A stretch of 64,000 bases of DNA, taken from an uncultured Eubacteriales bacterium. GTDB lineage: Bacteria; Bacillota; Clostridia; Oscillospirales; CAG-272. The DNA lies in the NCBI GenBank assembly GCA_934474225.1, contig CAKSLU010000001.1, positions 1-64,000 of the forward strand. The letters are read 5' to 3'. This document shows, one piece after another, positions 27,918 to 35,538 of the stretch (position 1 is its first letter; every line of letters begins with the position of its first letter). A model generated the notes under the pieces. The model had not been told where the DNA came from, made no database searches, and saw only the letters and a list, made by a program, of their open reading frames with translations. Both the position numbers and the translations under genes were made by a program.

Positions 27918-28862
27918 TTAAAACATTTTCTTTAAGAAATTGTAGGCATTCTGATAAAAGATTGCCGAAATCAGTTCGTCGCTGAAATTGCGTGCCGACA
28001 TGGCGTCCGCCAGACGGTAAAGCGTTGCAATGCCGTCGATTTCGACCGGCAGGGAATCCGTGCCGTCGAAGTCACAGCCGAGGCAGACGGTGTGCTGACC
28101 GTCCAGCCCGAGAAAGTATTCGATATGATTGATGACATCCGCAATCGCGGCGCGGCGGGTGGAAACATCGCAGAGGTGCGGACCGACCAGCGGGATGCCG
28201 ACAATGCCGCCCGATGCGCTGATGCGTATGAACTGCTCGTCGGTCAGGTTGCGCGGGTGCCGCGCCACCGCGCTTGAAGCCGAGTGCGTGGCGATGAACG
28301 GACGCTTGACGGCTGCGGACATGTCGGCGATTTCTTCCGCCACACGCACAGAGGAGTGCGAAACATCCAGCACCATGCCGAGGTCGAGCGCCTCTGCGGC
28401 GACCGTCCGCCCGAGATGCGTCAGCGGGGAATTGGTGTCATAGCCGCCGCCCAGCGCATTTTCGCCCTGCCAGTTCAGCGAGATGATGCGGACGCCGGCG
28501 TCGTACAGCTCATGCATGCGCTCGACATTGCCGGAGACCAGGCGCGCGTCTTCCACAGCGAGGAAGAACGCTGCCGCGCCGTCCGGCACCTGCGTAAGGT
28601 CGTCGAAGGAACGGCAGAGCACCGCACTTTGCCGGTTGGCTTCAATCTCCATTTTGAAATTGTTGAGGATGCGCCAAAAATCCGAGTACGCCTCCTCGTC
28701 GGAGCGCTTGTTGTCGCTCCAGATTGCGGCGACCTGCACATATTTTTTGAAGCCGGAGGCTTTGTCAAGAGCGATGTGCAAATCGTTTGACCGCAGTGGT
28801 TGTTTCTCCTTATACATGCGATATGCGGTGTCGCAGTGCAAATCAATCAGCTTGTAATCCAA
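27918..28862 (-). CDS. Membrane-dipeptidase family (M19) peptidase
   Basis: A 314-residue amidohydrolase-fold dipeptidase. LIDLHCDTAYRMY gives the HxD zinc ligands, followed by FLAVEDARL (bridging Glu), DVSHSSVRVAEEIAD, PFIATHSASSA with another zinc His, and HTVCLGCDFDGTDSLP near the C-terminus. Bacterial relatives hydrolyse varied dipeptides, including D-amino-acid dipeptides. TTG 28862 is chosen because AAGGAG lies six bases upstream; ATG 28886 would precede that site and overlap yraN. Confidence 0.9.
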   Translation of the reverse strand: MDYKLIDLHCDTAYRMYKEKQPLRSNDLHIALDKASGFKKYVQVAAIWSDNKRSDEEAYSDFWRILNNFKMEIEANRQSAVLCRSFDDLTQVPDGAAAFFLAVEDARLVSGNVERMHELYDAGVRIISLNWQGENALGGGYDTNSPLTHLGRTVAAEALDLGMVLDVSHSSVRVAEEIADMSAAVKRPFIATHSASSAVARHPRNLTDEQFIRISASGGIVGIPLVGPHLCDVSTRRAAIADVINHIEYFLGLDGQHTVCLGCDFDGTDSLPVEIDGIATLYRLADAMSARNFSDELISAIFYQNAYNFLKKMF

Positions 28863-28872
28863 GGCTTGCTCC

Positions 28873-29262
28873 TTACCGCGCTTCAAAAGCGCTTTCTATG
28901 TGGTTCACCCGCGCGCCCTTGCCGTCTTCGTGGCGGTAGACTTCCACGACATCAAAGCGGATGTATTTGTCCGTCGGATGTTTTTCGAGGAAAATGCGTG
29001 CTGTATACAGAATATGCCGCTGTTTCTCGGCGTTGACCGCCTCGCAGGGAAGCCCGTAGTCGTCGAAACGCGCCGCGCAGTCCTTCCGCGTTTTGACTTC
29101 GACAAAGGCAAGTGTGTCGCCATCCTCGGCGACGAGGTCAATCTCGCCGTGCGCCGAGCGGAAATTTTTTGCGATGATGTTATAGCCGTGCGCCTTCAAA
29201 TAGCGCGCGGCGACGGCTTCGCCGCGGTCGCCGATGCGTTTGGCGGCCAGCCGCTCAAACAT
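28873..29262 (-). CDS. yraN: YraN/UPF0102 endonuclease-like protein
   Basis: A 129-residue restriction-endonuclease-fold protein. GDRGEAVAARYLKAHGYNIIAKNFRS, read in parts, then GEIDLVAEDGDTLAFVEVKTRK displays the conserved E...D...ExK catalytic pattern. Cellular function is not established; it is regularly encoded beside rnhB and rbgA, as here. It overlaps the rnhB 3' end by 8 bases. Confidence 0.92.
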   Translation of the reverse strand: MFERLAAKRIGDRGEAVAARYLKAHGYNIIAKNFRSAHGEIDLVAEDGDTLAFVEVKTRKDCAARFDDYGLPCEAVNAEKQRHILYTARIFLEKHPTDKYIRFDVVEVYRHEDGKGARVNHIESAFEAR

Positions 29263-29887
29263 CGCCGTGCTCCTTGTCCATAAACTTGAGAAAACTGCGG
29301 CGGTGCAGGGGACAGGGACCGTATTGCATCACCAGTTCGCGATGCTCTTTGGTCGGGTAGCCCTTGTGCTTTTTGAAATTATATTCCGGATACATCGCGT
29401 CCATCTCCATGCAGAAACGGTCGCGCGTGACCTTGGCGAGGATGGACGCCGCCGCGATGGACGGCGACTTCGCGTCGCCCTTGACGATAGTTACCGCCGG
29501 AATCGGAAAATGGCGGATGCAGTTGCCGTCCACCAGCGCGAAATCGGCGGGGATGGGCAGCCTCTCGATGGCGCGTGCCATAGCGAGCATCGTGGCGTTC
29601 AGGATATTCAGCTTGTCGATCTCCTCATGCGTGGCATAGGCAATCGAGTAGGCAACGGCCCTTTCGCAGATGATGTCGTAGATCGCCTCGCGCTTCTTTT
29701 CGGTGAGTTTCTTCGAGTCGTTCAGACCCTCAATTTCACAGCCAACCGGCAGAATGCACGCCGCCGCGACGACGGGGCCTGCCAGCGGTCCGCGTCCGGC
29801 TTCGTCCACGCCGCAGATGGATTTGTAACCGCGCTCGCCGTATTCGACCTCATAGTCGTAGGTCAGCTTATCGTTTGCGTGCGTCAT
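29255..29887 (-). CDS. rnhB: Ribonuclease HII
   Basis: A 210-residue nuclease removing ribonucleotides and RNA-DNA hybrids. ICGVDEAGRGPLAGPVVAAA carries the first D-E pair, LNDSKKL and VDGN follow, and AAASILAKVTRD plus KHKGYPTKEH complete the signature. Start ATG 29887 (MTHANDKL) overlaps the last codons of rbgA; an in-frame longer start at 29968 would overlap it by 100 bases and adds no conserved sequence. Confidence 0.95.
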   Translation of the reverse strand: MTHANDKLTYDYEVEYGERGYKSICGVDEAGRGPLAGPVVAAACILPVGCEIEGLNDSKKLTEKKREAIYDIICERAVAYSIAYATHEEIDKLNILNATMLAMARAIERLPIPADFALVDGNCIRHFPIPAVTIVKGDAKSPSIAAASILAKVTRDRFCMEMDAMYPEYNFKKHKGYPTKEHRELVMQYGPCPLHRRSFLKFMDKEHGDV

Positions 29888-30761
29888 AACTTTTCGGTGC
29901 CTCCAGTGAAATCTGCCCGATGGTCGCGCTGCGGAATTCGCCGAGCAGCATTTCGGCGGTGCGCGCATGGTTGATAGCGCCGCCTGCCATCAGAAAGCCG
30001 CGCTTTTTGCCAATCAACTCAAACAGGTCGTAGGCGTCCATGTCTGCGTAGCCGTCTTCGTCCGTCAGTTTGTACCGTGCCGCAAACGCCGCAGGCGCAA
30101 GCGCGCGCAGCCGCATGCAGAGGATCATGGCAAGTTCTTCGGTGTCCATGATTTTATCCTTGATAGCACCGGTCAGCGCCAGGTTCTCACCCACGCGCTT
30201 CTCCTCAAACTTCGGCCAGAGCACGCCCGGCATGTCGAGCAGTTCAAGCCCGATGTCGGAGGAGACCCATTGCTTGTTCAGCGTCACGCCGGGGCGGTTT
30301 TCCACCTTGGCTTTTTTGGCGCCCGCGATGCGGTTGATAAACGAGGATTTGCCGACATTCGGGATGCCGACGATCATCGCGCGAATCTTCTTGTTCATGC
30401 CCTTATCCGCCCAGCGTGCCAGCTTGTCGGCAAGCAGTTCGCACACGGTGGGATAGATGTCGGCGATGCCGCGGCCGCTCACGCAGTCGATGAGCAGGCA
30501 GCGCTCGCCCCGCTCGGCAAAGACGGCGAGCCACGCGCGGCTGACCGCCGGGTCGGCAAGCGACGCCTTGTTCAAGAGAATCAGCCGCGGCTTGTCACCG
30601 ACCAACTTTTCAATCTCGGGGTTCTTGGAACTGTAGGGAATGCGCGCATCGCGCAGCTCGATGACGATGTCCACCAGTTTCAGGTTCTCCTGCATCAGGC
30701 GGCGCGTTTTCGCCATGTGCCCCGGGAACCACTGAATCTGGTATTGTGTATTCGTGCCCAT
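29868..30761 (-). CDS. rbgA: Ribosome biogenesis GTPase YlqF/RbgA
   Basis: A 297-residue circularly permuted GTPase needed for late 50S assembly. It opens with the conserved IQWFPGHMAKTRRLMQE; G4 (LNKASLAD) precedes G1 (GIPNVGKSSFINRI) and G3 (LDMPGVLWP), the permuted order G4-G5-G1-G2-G3. A C-terminal ANTAR-like RNA-binding helical domain follows, as in B. subtilis RbgA. It lies between lepB and rnhB, the order also found in Bacillus. Confidence 0.95.
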   Translation of the reverse strand: MGTNTQYQIQWFPGHMAKTRRLMQENLKLVDIVIELRDARIPYSSKNPEIEKLVGDKPRLILLNKASLADPAVSRAWLAVFAERGERCLLIDCVSGRGIADIYPTVCELLADKLARWADKGMNKKIRAMIVGIPNVGKSSFINRIAGAKKAKVENRPGVTLNKQWVSSDIGLELLDMPGVLWPKFEEKRVGENLALTGAIKDKIMDTEELAMILCMRLRALAPAAFAARYKLTDEDGYADMDAYDLFELIGKKRGFLMAGGAINHARTAEMLLGEFRSATIGQISLEAPKSYDARKR

Positions 30762-31349
30762 TCAGCGCACCGTCCCGATTTTGTTAAACGGGAAGAAACG
30801 GAAGAGCACCTTGCCGATGACTTCGTTTTCGTCCACAAGCCCAATGGCAGAGGAGCGGCTGTCCAGCGAGTGATTGCGGTTGTCGCCCATCACAAAAAGC
30901 TGACCTTTGCCGACCTTCACGGGGTATTCGAGGTTGCTGGTCACGCGGGCGTCGGTCGCCAGCTTGCGATAGCTTTCCTCCAGCACATGCGCCTCTCCGT
31001 TTGTATCCGTCACAGTCACCGTCCAGGTGTCAAAGTCGATGTCCACGCTCTCGCCTTCGGTGGCAATCACGCGCTTGACGATAGGGGCGGGATGCGTGGA
31101 ATTGATTTTCTGAAAAACGAGGATGTCGCCGCGCTGCGGCTTGTAGGCGATGTCCGAAATCAGCAGCATCTCGCCGTTGTGCAGCGTCTCCTGCATGGAG
31201 TTGCCGTCCACGCGCGCGGGGCGCAGGACGAAGGTGAAAATCAGCAGAATGAGGCACGCCGAGAGGACGACCATCTCGACCCATTCAAAAATGTTTGCCT
31301 CGGCGGACGGCTTTTCCGCCGCCTTTGCGCCCGAAGTCTGTTTAGCCAT
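30762..31349 (-). CDS. lepB: Signal peptidase I
   Basis: A 195-residue S26 peptidase that cleaves Sec signal peptides at the outer face of the membrane. One N-terminal membrane segment (MVVLSACLILLIFTFVLRPA) is followed by the catalytic serine in VDGNSMQETLHNGE and lysine in PIVKRVIATEGE, then FVMGDNRNHSLDSR (box E). Size fits the Gram-positive type. It abuts rbgA. Confidence 0.95.
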   Translation of the reverse strand: MAKQTSGAKAAEKPSAEANIFEWVEMVVLSACLILLIFTFVLRPARVDGNSMQETLHNGEMLLISDIAYKPQRGDILVFQKINSTHPAPIVKRVIATEGESVDIDFDTWTVTVTDTNGEAHVLEESYRKLATDARVTSNLEYPVKVGKGQLFVMGDNRNHSLDSRSSAIGLVDENEVIGKVLFRFFPFNKIGTVR

Positions 31350-31364
31350 GTTTCACGCCTGCCT

Positions 31365-32573
31365 TCATTTTGTGATGATGTGCCGGAGCAGCTGACTGCC
31401 GTCCGGGTAATAGAGTTTGGTTGCCTCCGCCGTCTTTTCGGTGAACGGCGTCACGCCGCGTTGTGCCTTCCCGCTGTCATAGAGGAAGAACGGCACCGGC
31501 TCCATGCTGTGCGTGCGGAGTTCAATCGGCGTCGGATGGTCGGGGAGCACATAGATTTTGAAGTCGTCGCCCGAGGCGCAGAGATATTCGTAGACCGACT
31601 TCAGAATGATGCTGTCAATCTTCTCGATGGCAAGCACCTTGTTTTCGATTTCGGCGCGATGCCCGCATTCGTCCGGCCCCTCAACATGGACGAAAACAAA
31701 ATCGTATCCATCCTTGAAGGCTTCAATCGCCGCATCGGCTTTGCCGCGGTAATTGGTGTGCACATTGCCGGTTGCTCCCTTGACATCAATCGAGGTCATG
31801 CCTGCGCAGATGCCAATGCCCTTGATGAGGTCAACCGCGGAGATGACTGCGCCGCGCAGCCCCCATTTGTCCGCAAAGGAGGGAAGTGCCGGCTTCTTGC
31901 CGGGGCTCCAGAGCCATGCAGAGTTGGCAGGATGCTTGCCCGCGTTCCGCCGCGCAACATTGACCGGGTGGTCCTTCAGAATGTCATAACTTGCCCGCAT
32001 CAGATCGTAGAAGGGCTTGCCTCTGTCGCCGGACGGCAGATAGGGACCGATGCGCTTGCCGATGATATCATGCGGCCGCGCAAAATCATAGGTGTCGTCG
32101 CCGTTTTTCCAGAGCAGGCAGTGCCTGTAGGATACGCCGGTGTAGAAATGGCGCATGTCACTTCCGAGCTTTGCCTCAAGCGTGCGAATCAGCTCGTCCG
32201 CCTCTGCGGTCGAAATCTCGTCGGCACTGTGGTCGAGCATGATTTTGTCGTCATAGTCGCCGTCGTCGCTGAGGGTGACCACATTGCAGCGGTAGGCGGT
32301 TTCGTCCGGCTGCATGGCAAGCCCCATGCTCATGGCTTCCAGCGGCGAGCGCCCTTTGGAGTAGATTTTCGGGTCGTAGGAGAGGATGGCGAGATTTGCT
32401 GTGTCACTCTCGGGCACCATGCCGGTCGGCACATTGGAGACTGTGCCGCAGAGCGACTTCGCCGCGAGGGCGTCCATCATCGGTTTTTCGGCAGCTTCCA
32501 TCGGCGTCTTGCCGCCGAGTGCCGCCAGCGGGCGGTCCGCCATGCCGTCGCAGACCAGAACAAAGTATTTCAT
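31365..32573 (-). CDS. apgM: Cofactor-independent phosphoglycerate mutase, archaeal (ApgM) type
   Basis: A 402-residue alkaline-phosphatase-fold mutase interconverting 3- and 2-phosphoglycerate. It starts KYFVLVCDGMADRP with a metal-binding Asp; the phospho-serine is expected in VPESDTANLAILSYDP. VHVEGPDECGHRAE and LPDHPTPIELRTHS supply the other metal ligands. This short ApgM form differs from the ~510-residue GpmI. Start ATG 32573 follows AAGGAAG by six bases. Confidence 0.92.
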   Translation of the reverse strand: MKYFVLVCDGMADRPLAALGGKTPMEAAEKPMMDALAAKSLCGTVSNVPTGMVPESDTANLAILSYDPKIYSKGRSPLEAMSMGLAMQPDETAYRCNVVTLSDDGDYDDKIMLDHSADEISTAEADELIRTLEAKLGSDMRHFYTGVSYRHCLLWKNGDDTYDFARPHDIIGKRIGPYLPSGDRGKPFYDLMRASYDILKDHPVNVARRNAGKHPANSAWLWSPGKKPALPSFADKWGLRGAVISAVDLIKGIGICAGMTSIDVKGATGNVHTNYRGKADAAIEAFKDGYDFVFVHVEGPDECGHRAEIENKVLAIEKIDSIILKSVYEYLCASGDDFKIYVLPDHPTPIELRTHSMEPVPFFLYDSGKAQRGVTPFTEKTAEATKLYYPDGSQLLRHIITK

Positions 32574-32651
32574 GTACATCTTCCTTTATAGAAACAGCAA
32601 AAATTATTCATAATATTATACCATAGAACAAACCTATATACAAGCACTCGC

Positions 32652-32667
32652 CGCGGAATTTTCCGCG
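32652..32667. repeat. Palindrome between apgM and rplS
   Basis: CGCGGAA (32652-32658), TT, TTCCGCG (32661-32667): a perfect 7-bp dyad in the divergent apgM/rplS intergenic region, about 30 bases upstream of the rplS -35 box. Could be an operator; nothing more can be said. Confidence 0.35.
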
Positions 32668-32697
32668 AAAAAAGTCATAAAAATTTTGCAAAAGGGC

Positions 32698-32726
32698 TTG
32701 CAAAAGTGATTTTTGCATGGTATAAT
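32698..32726 (+). promoter_or_regulatory. Sigma-A promoter of rplS
   Basis: TTGCAA (32698-32703), 17 bases, TATAAT (32721-32726), about 85 bases upstream of the rplS start. Confidence 0.75.
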
Positions 32727-32732
32727 CTACTC

Positions 32733-32795
32733 GTTGTGCGTATGCACATGATTCAGAACAGTCCTCTGCAATGCTCTGCACGAATGTTCGCTGTA
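32733..32795 (+). promoter_or_regulatory. rplS 5' leader, possible L19 autoregulatory RNA
   Basis: The untranslated leader between the -10 box and the rplS ribosome site contains small stems (GTGC-GTAT-GCAC at 32737-32748; TGCA-ATGCTC-TGCA at about 32767-32780). Firmicutes commonly carry an L19 leader RNA here that binds the ribosomal protein. I see structure compatible with that, but did not match the consensus. Confidence 0.3.
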
Positions 32796-32811
32796 TAAGG
32801 AGGAGCCGAAG

Positions 32812-33159
32812 ATGGATAAGATTCAGGCTTTTGTAAGTGAGCAGATTAAGGAGAATCCCCCGGTCATTCAGGTCGGCAGCACCGTGAAGGTCCACAACCG
32901 GATCAAAGAGGGTGCGCGGGAAAGAATCCAGATTTTCGAGGGTACCGTGATTGCGAAGAACGGCGGTGGTATCTCGGAGACCTTTACGGTAAGACGCGTG
33001 GCGTATGGTTGCGGCGTAGAGAAGACTTTCCCGCTCCATTCCCCCAATGTTGTCAAGGTTGAGCTTGTCAGAACCGGTAAGGTTCGCCGTGCAAAGCTCT
33101 ACTACATCCGTGACCGCGTGGGTAAGAGCGCAAAGGTCAAGGAAAAGATCGACAACTGA
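32812..33159 (+). CDS. rplS: 50S ribosomal protein L19
   Basis: A 115-residue L19 with the typical [38 protein letters not shown] and [21 protein letters not shown] blocks. L19 sits at the 30S-50S interface. AAGGAGGAG lies upstream of ATG 32812. In many bacteria it follows trmD; here it has its own promoter and is monocistronic, ending at a terminator. Confidence 0.97.
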   Translation: MDKIQAFVSEQIKENPPVIQVGSTVKVHNRIKEGARERIQIFEGTVIAKNGGGISETFTVRRVAYGCGVEKTFPLHSPNVVKVELVRTGKVRRAKLYYIRDRVGKSAKVKEKIDN

Positions 33160-33174
33160 GCTTGCAAAAAGACG

Positions 33175-33210
33175 AAAAAGCCGGAGCTATGCTGCGGCTT
33201 TTCTCTTTTC
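33175..33210 (+). terminator. Rho-independent terminator of rplS
   Basis: AAAAGCCG (33176-33183), inner AGC-TAT-GCT, CGGCTTTT (33195-33202), then CTCTTTTC. The thiN gene starts right after it. Confidence 0.8.
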
Positions 33211-33220
33211 GAGGATAAGA

Positions 33221-33859
33221 ATGATGGAAAAAACATGTGCAATTCTGTCGGGCGGCACCTATTCGTCCCCTGCGGGTATCGAGGATGCGGAGTTGGTCAT
33301 CGCCTGCGACAAGGGGTATGCGTATGCCGTGCAGGCGGGGATTAAACCGGATTTGTTTGTCGGCGATTTTGACTCGCTCACCGGCGGCGTAGCTGCGGAT
33401 GTGCCCGTCCTGGAGCTGCCATGCGAGAAAGATGATACCGATACGATGGCGGCGGTGCGCTATGCTGTGGAACACGGCTATACGCGTCTGCGGCTGTACT
33501 GCGCGCTCGGCGGCAGGCTGGATCACCTGCTCGGCAATTTGCAGGCGGCGGTGTTCGCCGTCACGCGCGGCGCGCGCGTGGAAGTTGTGGACGACGCCGA
33601 TTCGATGCTCATTTTCGGCAACGGCAGTCTGACAGTCCCGGCACGCGCAGGCTATTCGCTCTCGCTGCTGTCGCTTACGGATGCCTGCCGCGGTGTAACC
33701 GTGCGCGGCGTCAAATATCCGCTGGATAACGCCACGCTGACCAATTCTTTTCCCATCGGCGTCAGCAACGAGTGGCGCGGCGATGCCGAAATCACCTTGG
33801 AGAGCGGCGTGCTTGCCGTGATTTGTTCGCGCATGGTGCGCGGGGCAGAGGAGGTTTAA
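33221..33859 (+). CDS. thiN: Thiamine pyrophosphokinase
   Basis: A 212-residue enzyme making thiamine diphosphate from thiamine and ATP. Landmarks are ILSGGTYSSP, CDKGYAYAVQAGIKPDLFVG (read as the substrate loop), GDFDSL, EKDDTDTMAAVRYA and ALGGRLDHLLGNLQAAVFA. Start ATG 33221 has GAGG six bases upstream; ATG 33224 is also possible. A longer in-frame extension to 33047 overlaps rplS and is rejected. The HAD gene follows one base after the stop. Confidence 0.93.
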   Translation: MMEKTCAILSGGTYSSPAGIEDAELVIACDKGYAYAVQAGIKPDLFVGDFDSLTGGVAADVPVLELPCEKDDTDTMAAVRYAVEHGYTRLRLYCALGGRLDHLLGNLQAAVFAVTRGARVEVVDDADSMLIFGNGSLTVPARAGYSLSLLSLTDACRGVTVRGVKYPLDNATLTNSFPIGVSNEWRGDAEITLESGVLAVICSRMVRGAEEV

Positions 33860-33860
33860 C

Positions 33861-34505
33861 ATGCGCGGCGCGATTTTTGATTTGGACGGCACGCTGGTGG
33901 ATTCCATGGGGCTGTGGGATACGGCGGTGGACCGCTGGCTGACCGCGCGCGGCGAAGTGCCGCTGCCCGGTCTGCGGCAGACGATTCTGCGCATGAGCCT
34001 TGCCGAGGCGGCGGCATATCTGCGGGATGCGTATGCATTCCGCGAGACTGCGGACGCGCTTGTCGACGATATGATTCGCTTTATGCAGCGGGACTATGCC
34101 ACGCGTGTCGCGCTCAAGCCCGGCGTTCGCGCGTTTCTTGCGCGCCTCGGCGCGGCGGGCGTTGCATGCTGCGTCGCAACGGCGGGGTCGCGCACGCTTG
34201 CCGAGGCGGCGCTGCGCGCAAACGGCGTGATGGATTGCTTCGTCGGCATGGTGACTTGCCTGGAGCTCGGCAGCAACAAGCATGAGCCGACTGTGTACGA
34301 GGCAGCGCTGCGCCTGCTCGACCTGCCGAAGGCGGAGGTCGTCGTGTTTGAGGATGCCTATCACGCGGCGAAGACGGCAAAGAACGCGGGCTTCCGCGTG
34401 GTCGGCGTGTACGACGCCAGCGAGCCGGAGGCGGATAAACTGCGCGGCATCGCCGAGCTGTATACAACGGATTACCAAAACCTCGATGCCCTGTTTGATG
34501 CTTGA
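33861..34505 (+). CDS. HAD-superfamily phosphatase (beta-phosphoglucomutase-like)
   Basis: A 214-residue HAD-IA protein with a helical cap. Motif I is IFDLDGTLVDSMGLWD, motif II VATAGS, motif III lysine region in GSNKHEPTVYEAAL and motif IV VVFEDAYHAAKTAKNAG. Substrate unknown; likely a small phosphorylated sugar or metabolite. It is coupled to thiN (one-base gap). Its stop lies within the first copy of a 17-bp tandem repeat. Confidence 0.85.
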   Translation: MRGAIFDLDGTLVDSMGLWDTAVDRWLTARGEVPLPGLRQTILRMSLAEAAAYLRDAYAFRETADALVDDMIRFMQRDYATRVALKPGVRAFLARLGAAGVACCVATAGSRTLAEAALRANGVMDCFVGMVTCLELGSNKHEPTVYEAALRLLDLPKAEVVVFEDAYHAAKTAKNAGFRVVGVYDASEPEADKLRGIAELYTTDYQNLDALFDA

Positions 34506-34531
34506 GTTTATTATATGCTTGAGTTTATTAT
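34498..34531. repeat. Perfect 17-bp tandem duplication
   Basis: The 17-mer ATGCTTGAGTTTATTAT occurs twice back to back (34498-34514 and 34515-34531). The first copy contains the stop codon of the HAD gene (GAT GCT TGA). It looks like a recent slippage or duplication. Confidence 0.85.
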
Positions 34532-34544
34532 AAGGATAGAAAGT

Positions 34545-34590
34545 AGGCAAAAAGCGTTCTCGTACCAAAGTGCGGGAACGCTTTTTGCCT
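34545..34590. terminator. Bidirectional terminator between HAD and GH43 genes
   Basis: AGGCAAAAAGCGTTCTCG (34545-34562) pairs, with one mismatch, with CGGGAACGCTTTTTGCCT (34573-34590). T-tracts occur within both arms, so it can end the plus-strand HAD transcript and the minus-strand GH43 transcript. Confidence 0.8.
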
Positions 34591-34605
34591 TATGGAATTC
34601 TGGGT

Positions 34606-35517
34606 TTACAACTTATCTGCGTAGCGTTCGGCAGTGATGATGCCGTCCTTGAAGCAGAGGCGGCAGGCACGCGCGGTGCGGCGCTCGCCGTCGCCCTTGG
34701 TGAGGTCTCTGCCATGGTAGATGGCGTAGTATTCGCCGTTATACTTGATCACGCTGTGGTGACCGACGCCTTCCTCAAAGTCGTTCTTGATCATCAGCGG
34801 GTCAAACTTGCCGTTTGCGGTATGCTTCTCGAATTTGACCTTGGTCAAATCCGCCTCGTCGGTGTGTGCGACGGCGTAGCCGATGTGGTAGGTATCGTTT
34901 TCGTAGCAGGCGCCGCTGTACATGAGGTACTGCCAGCCGTCCACCTCCAGCCAGAACGGGCCCTCGATGGTGTGCCAGTCCTTGCCGTCGCCGAAACGGT
35001 TGCGCTTGAAGATTTCTTCATCAAAGGTCGGGACAACGACTTCAACCGGCTGATAAGCGGGGGTGTAGGGGTCAATCAGTTTGTCCACAAAGATGCGGGT
35101 GCCGATGCGCTCCGGCTTTCTGTTATCCTCGGCGTAGAAGAGGAACAGCCCAGCGGCGGTTCTGACGACATGCGCGTCAATCGAGAAGCGGTCGAACAGA
35201 CATTTCGTCTCGCCGAACGGACCGAGCGGCGAGCGTGAACGCGAAACATGCAGATATTCAAACATGCCCGGCTTCGAGCAGGAATAATAGAGATAGAACC
35301 AGCCGTCCACCTCGATGATGCAGGGCGCCCAGTAGTCCTTGCAGCCGTCCACGGTGCAGACGACGCCGGCATAATGCCACTCGGAAAAAGGCGTGTCGGC
35401 GGTGTATGCCTCAACGCCGCGTCCGGCGGTCACATACATGTAATACTTGCCGCCCGCTTCAAACATATAGGGGTCGGGTTGGGTCTTCTTGCAGTCTTTC
35501 TCAAAAAGAAGTTTCAT
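34606..35517 (-). CDS. Glycoside hydrolase family 43-like enzyme
   Basis: A 303-residue five-bladed beta-propeller hydrolase without a signal peptide, so intracellular. Expected GH43 carboxylates are visible: D15 in QPDPYMF (base), D114 in FSIDAHVV (pKa modulator) and E185 in HTIEGPFWLEVDG (acid); D61-YWAP is also typical. Family members act on arabinosides or xylosides; the substrate here cannot be told. Start ATG 35517 follows AGGAGA. It lies 21 bases after the RlmD-like gene and is probably co-transcribed with it. Confidence 0.85.
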   Translation of the reverse strand: MKLLFEKDCKKTQPDPYMFEAGGKYYMYVTAGRGVEAYTADTPFSEWHYAGVVCTVDGCKDYWAPCIIEVDGWFYLYYSCSKPGMFEYLHVSRSRSPLGPFGETKCLFDRFSIDAHVVRTAAGLFLFYAEDNRKPERIGTRIFVDKLIDPYTPAYQPVEVVVPTFDEEIFKRNRFGDGKDWHTIEGPFWLEVDGWQYLMYSGACYENDTYHIGYAVAHTDEADLTKVKFEKHTANGKFDPLMIKNDFEEGVGHHSVIKYNGEYYAIYHGRDLTKGDGERRTARACRLCFKDGIITAERYADKL

Positions 35518-35538
35518 AATGTCTCCTGTATCTATCAA

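Noticed and set aside
29967..32591. 874-codon plus-strand frame over rbgA, lepB and apgM
   Set aside because: Antisense to three convincing genes and without domain similarity.
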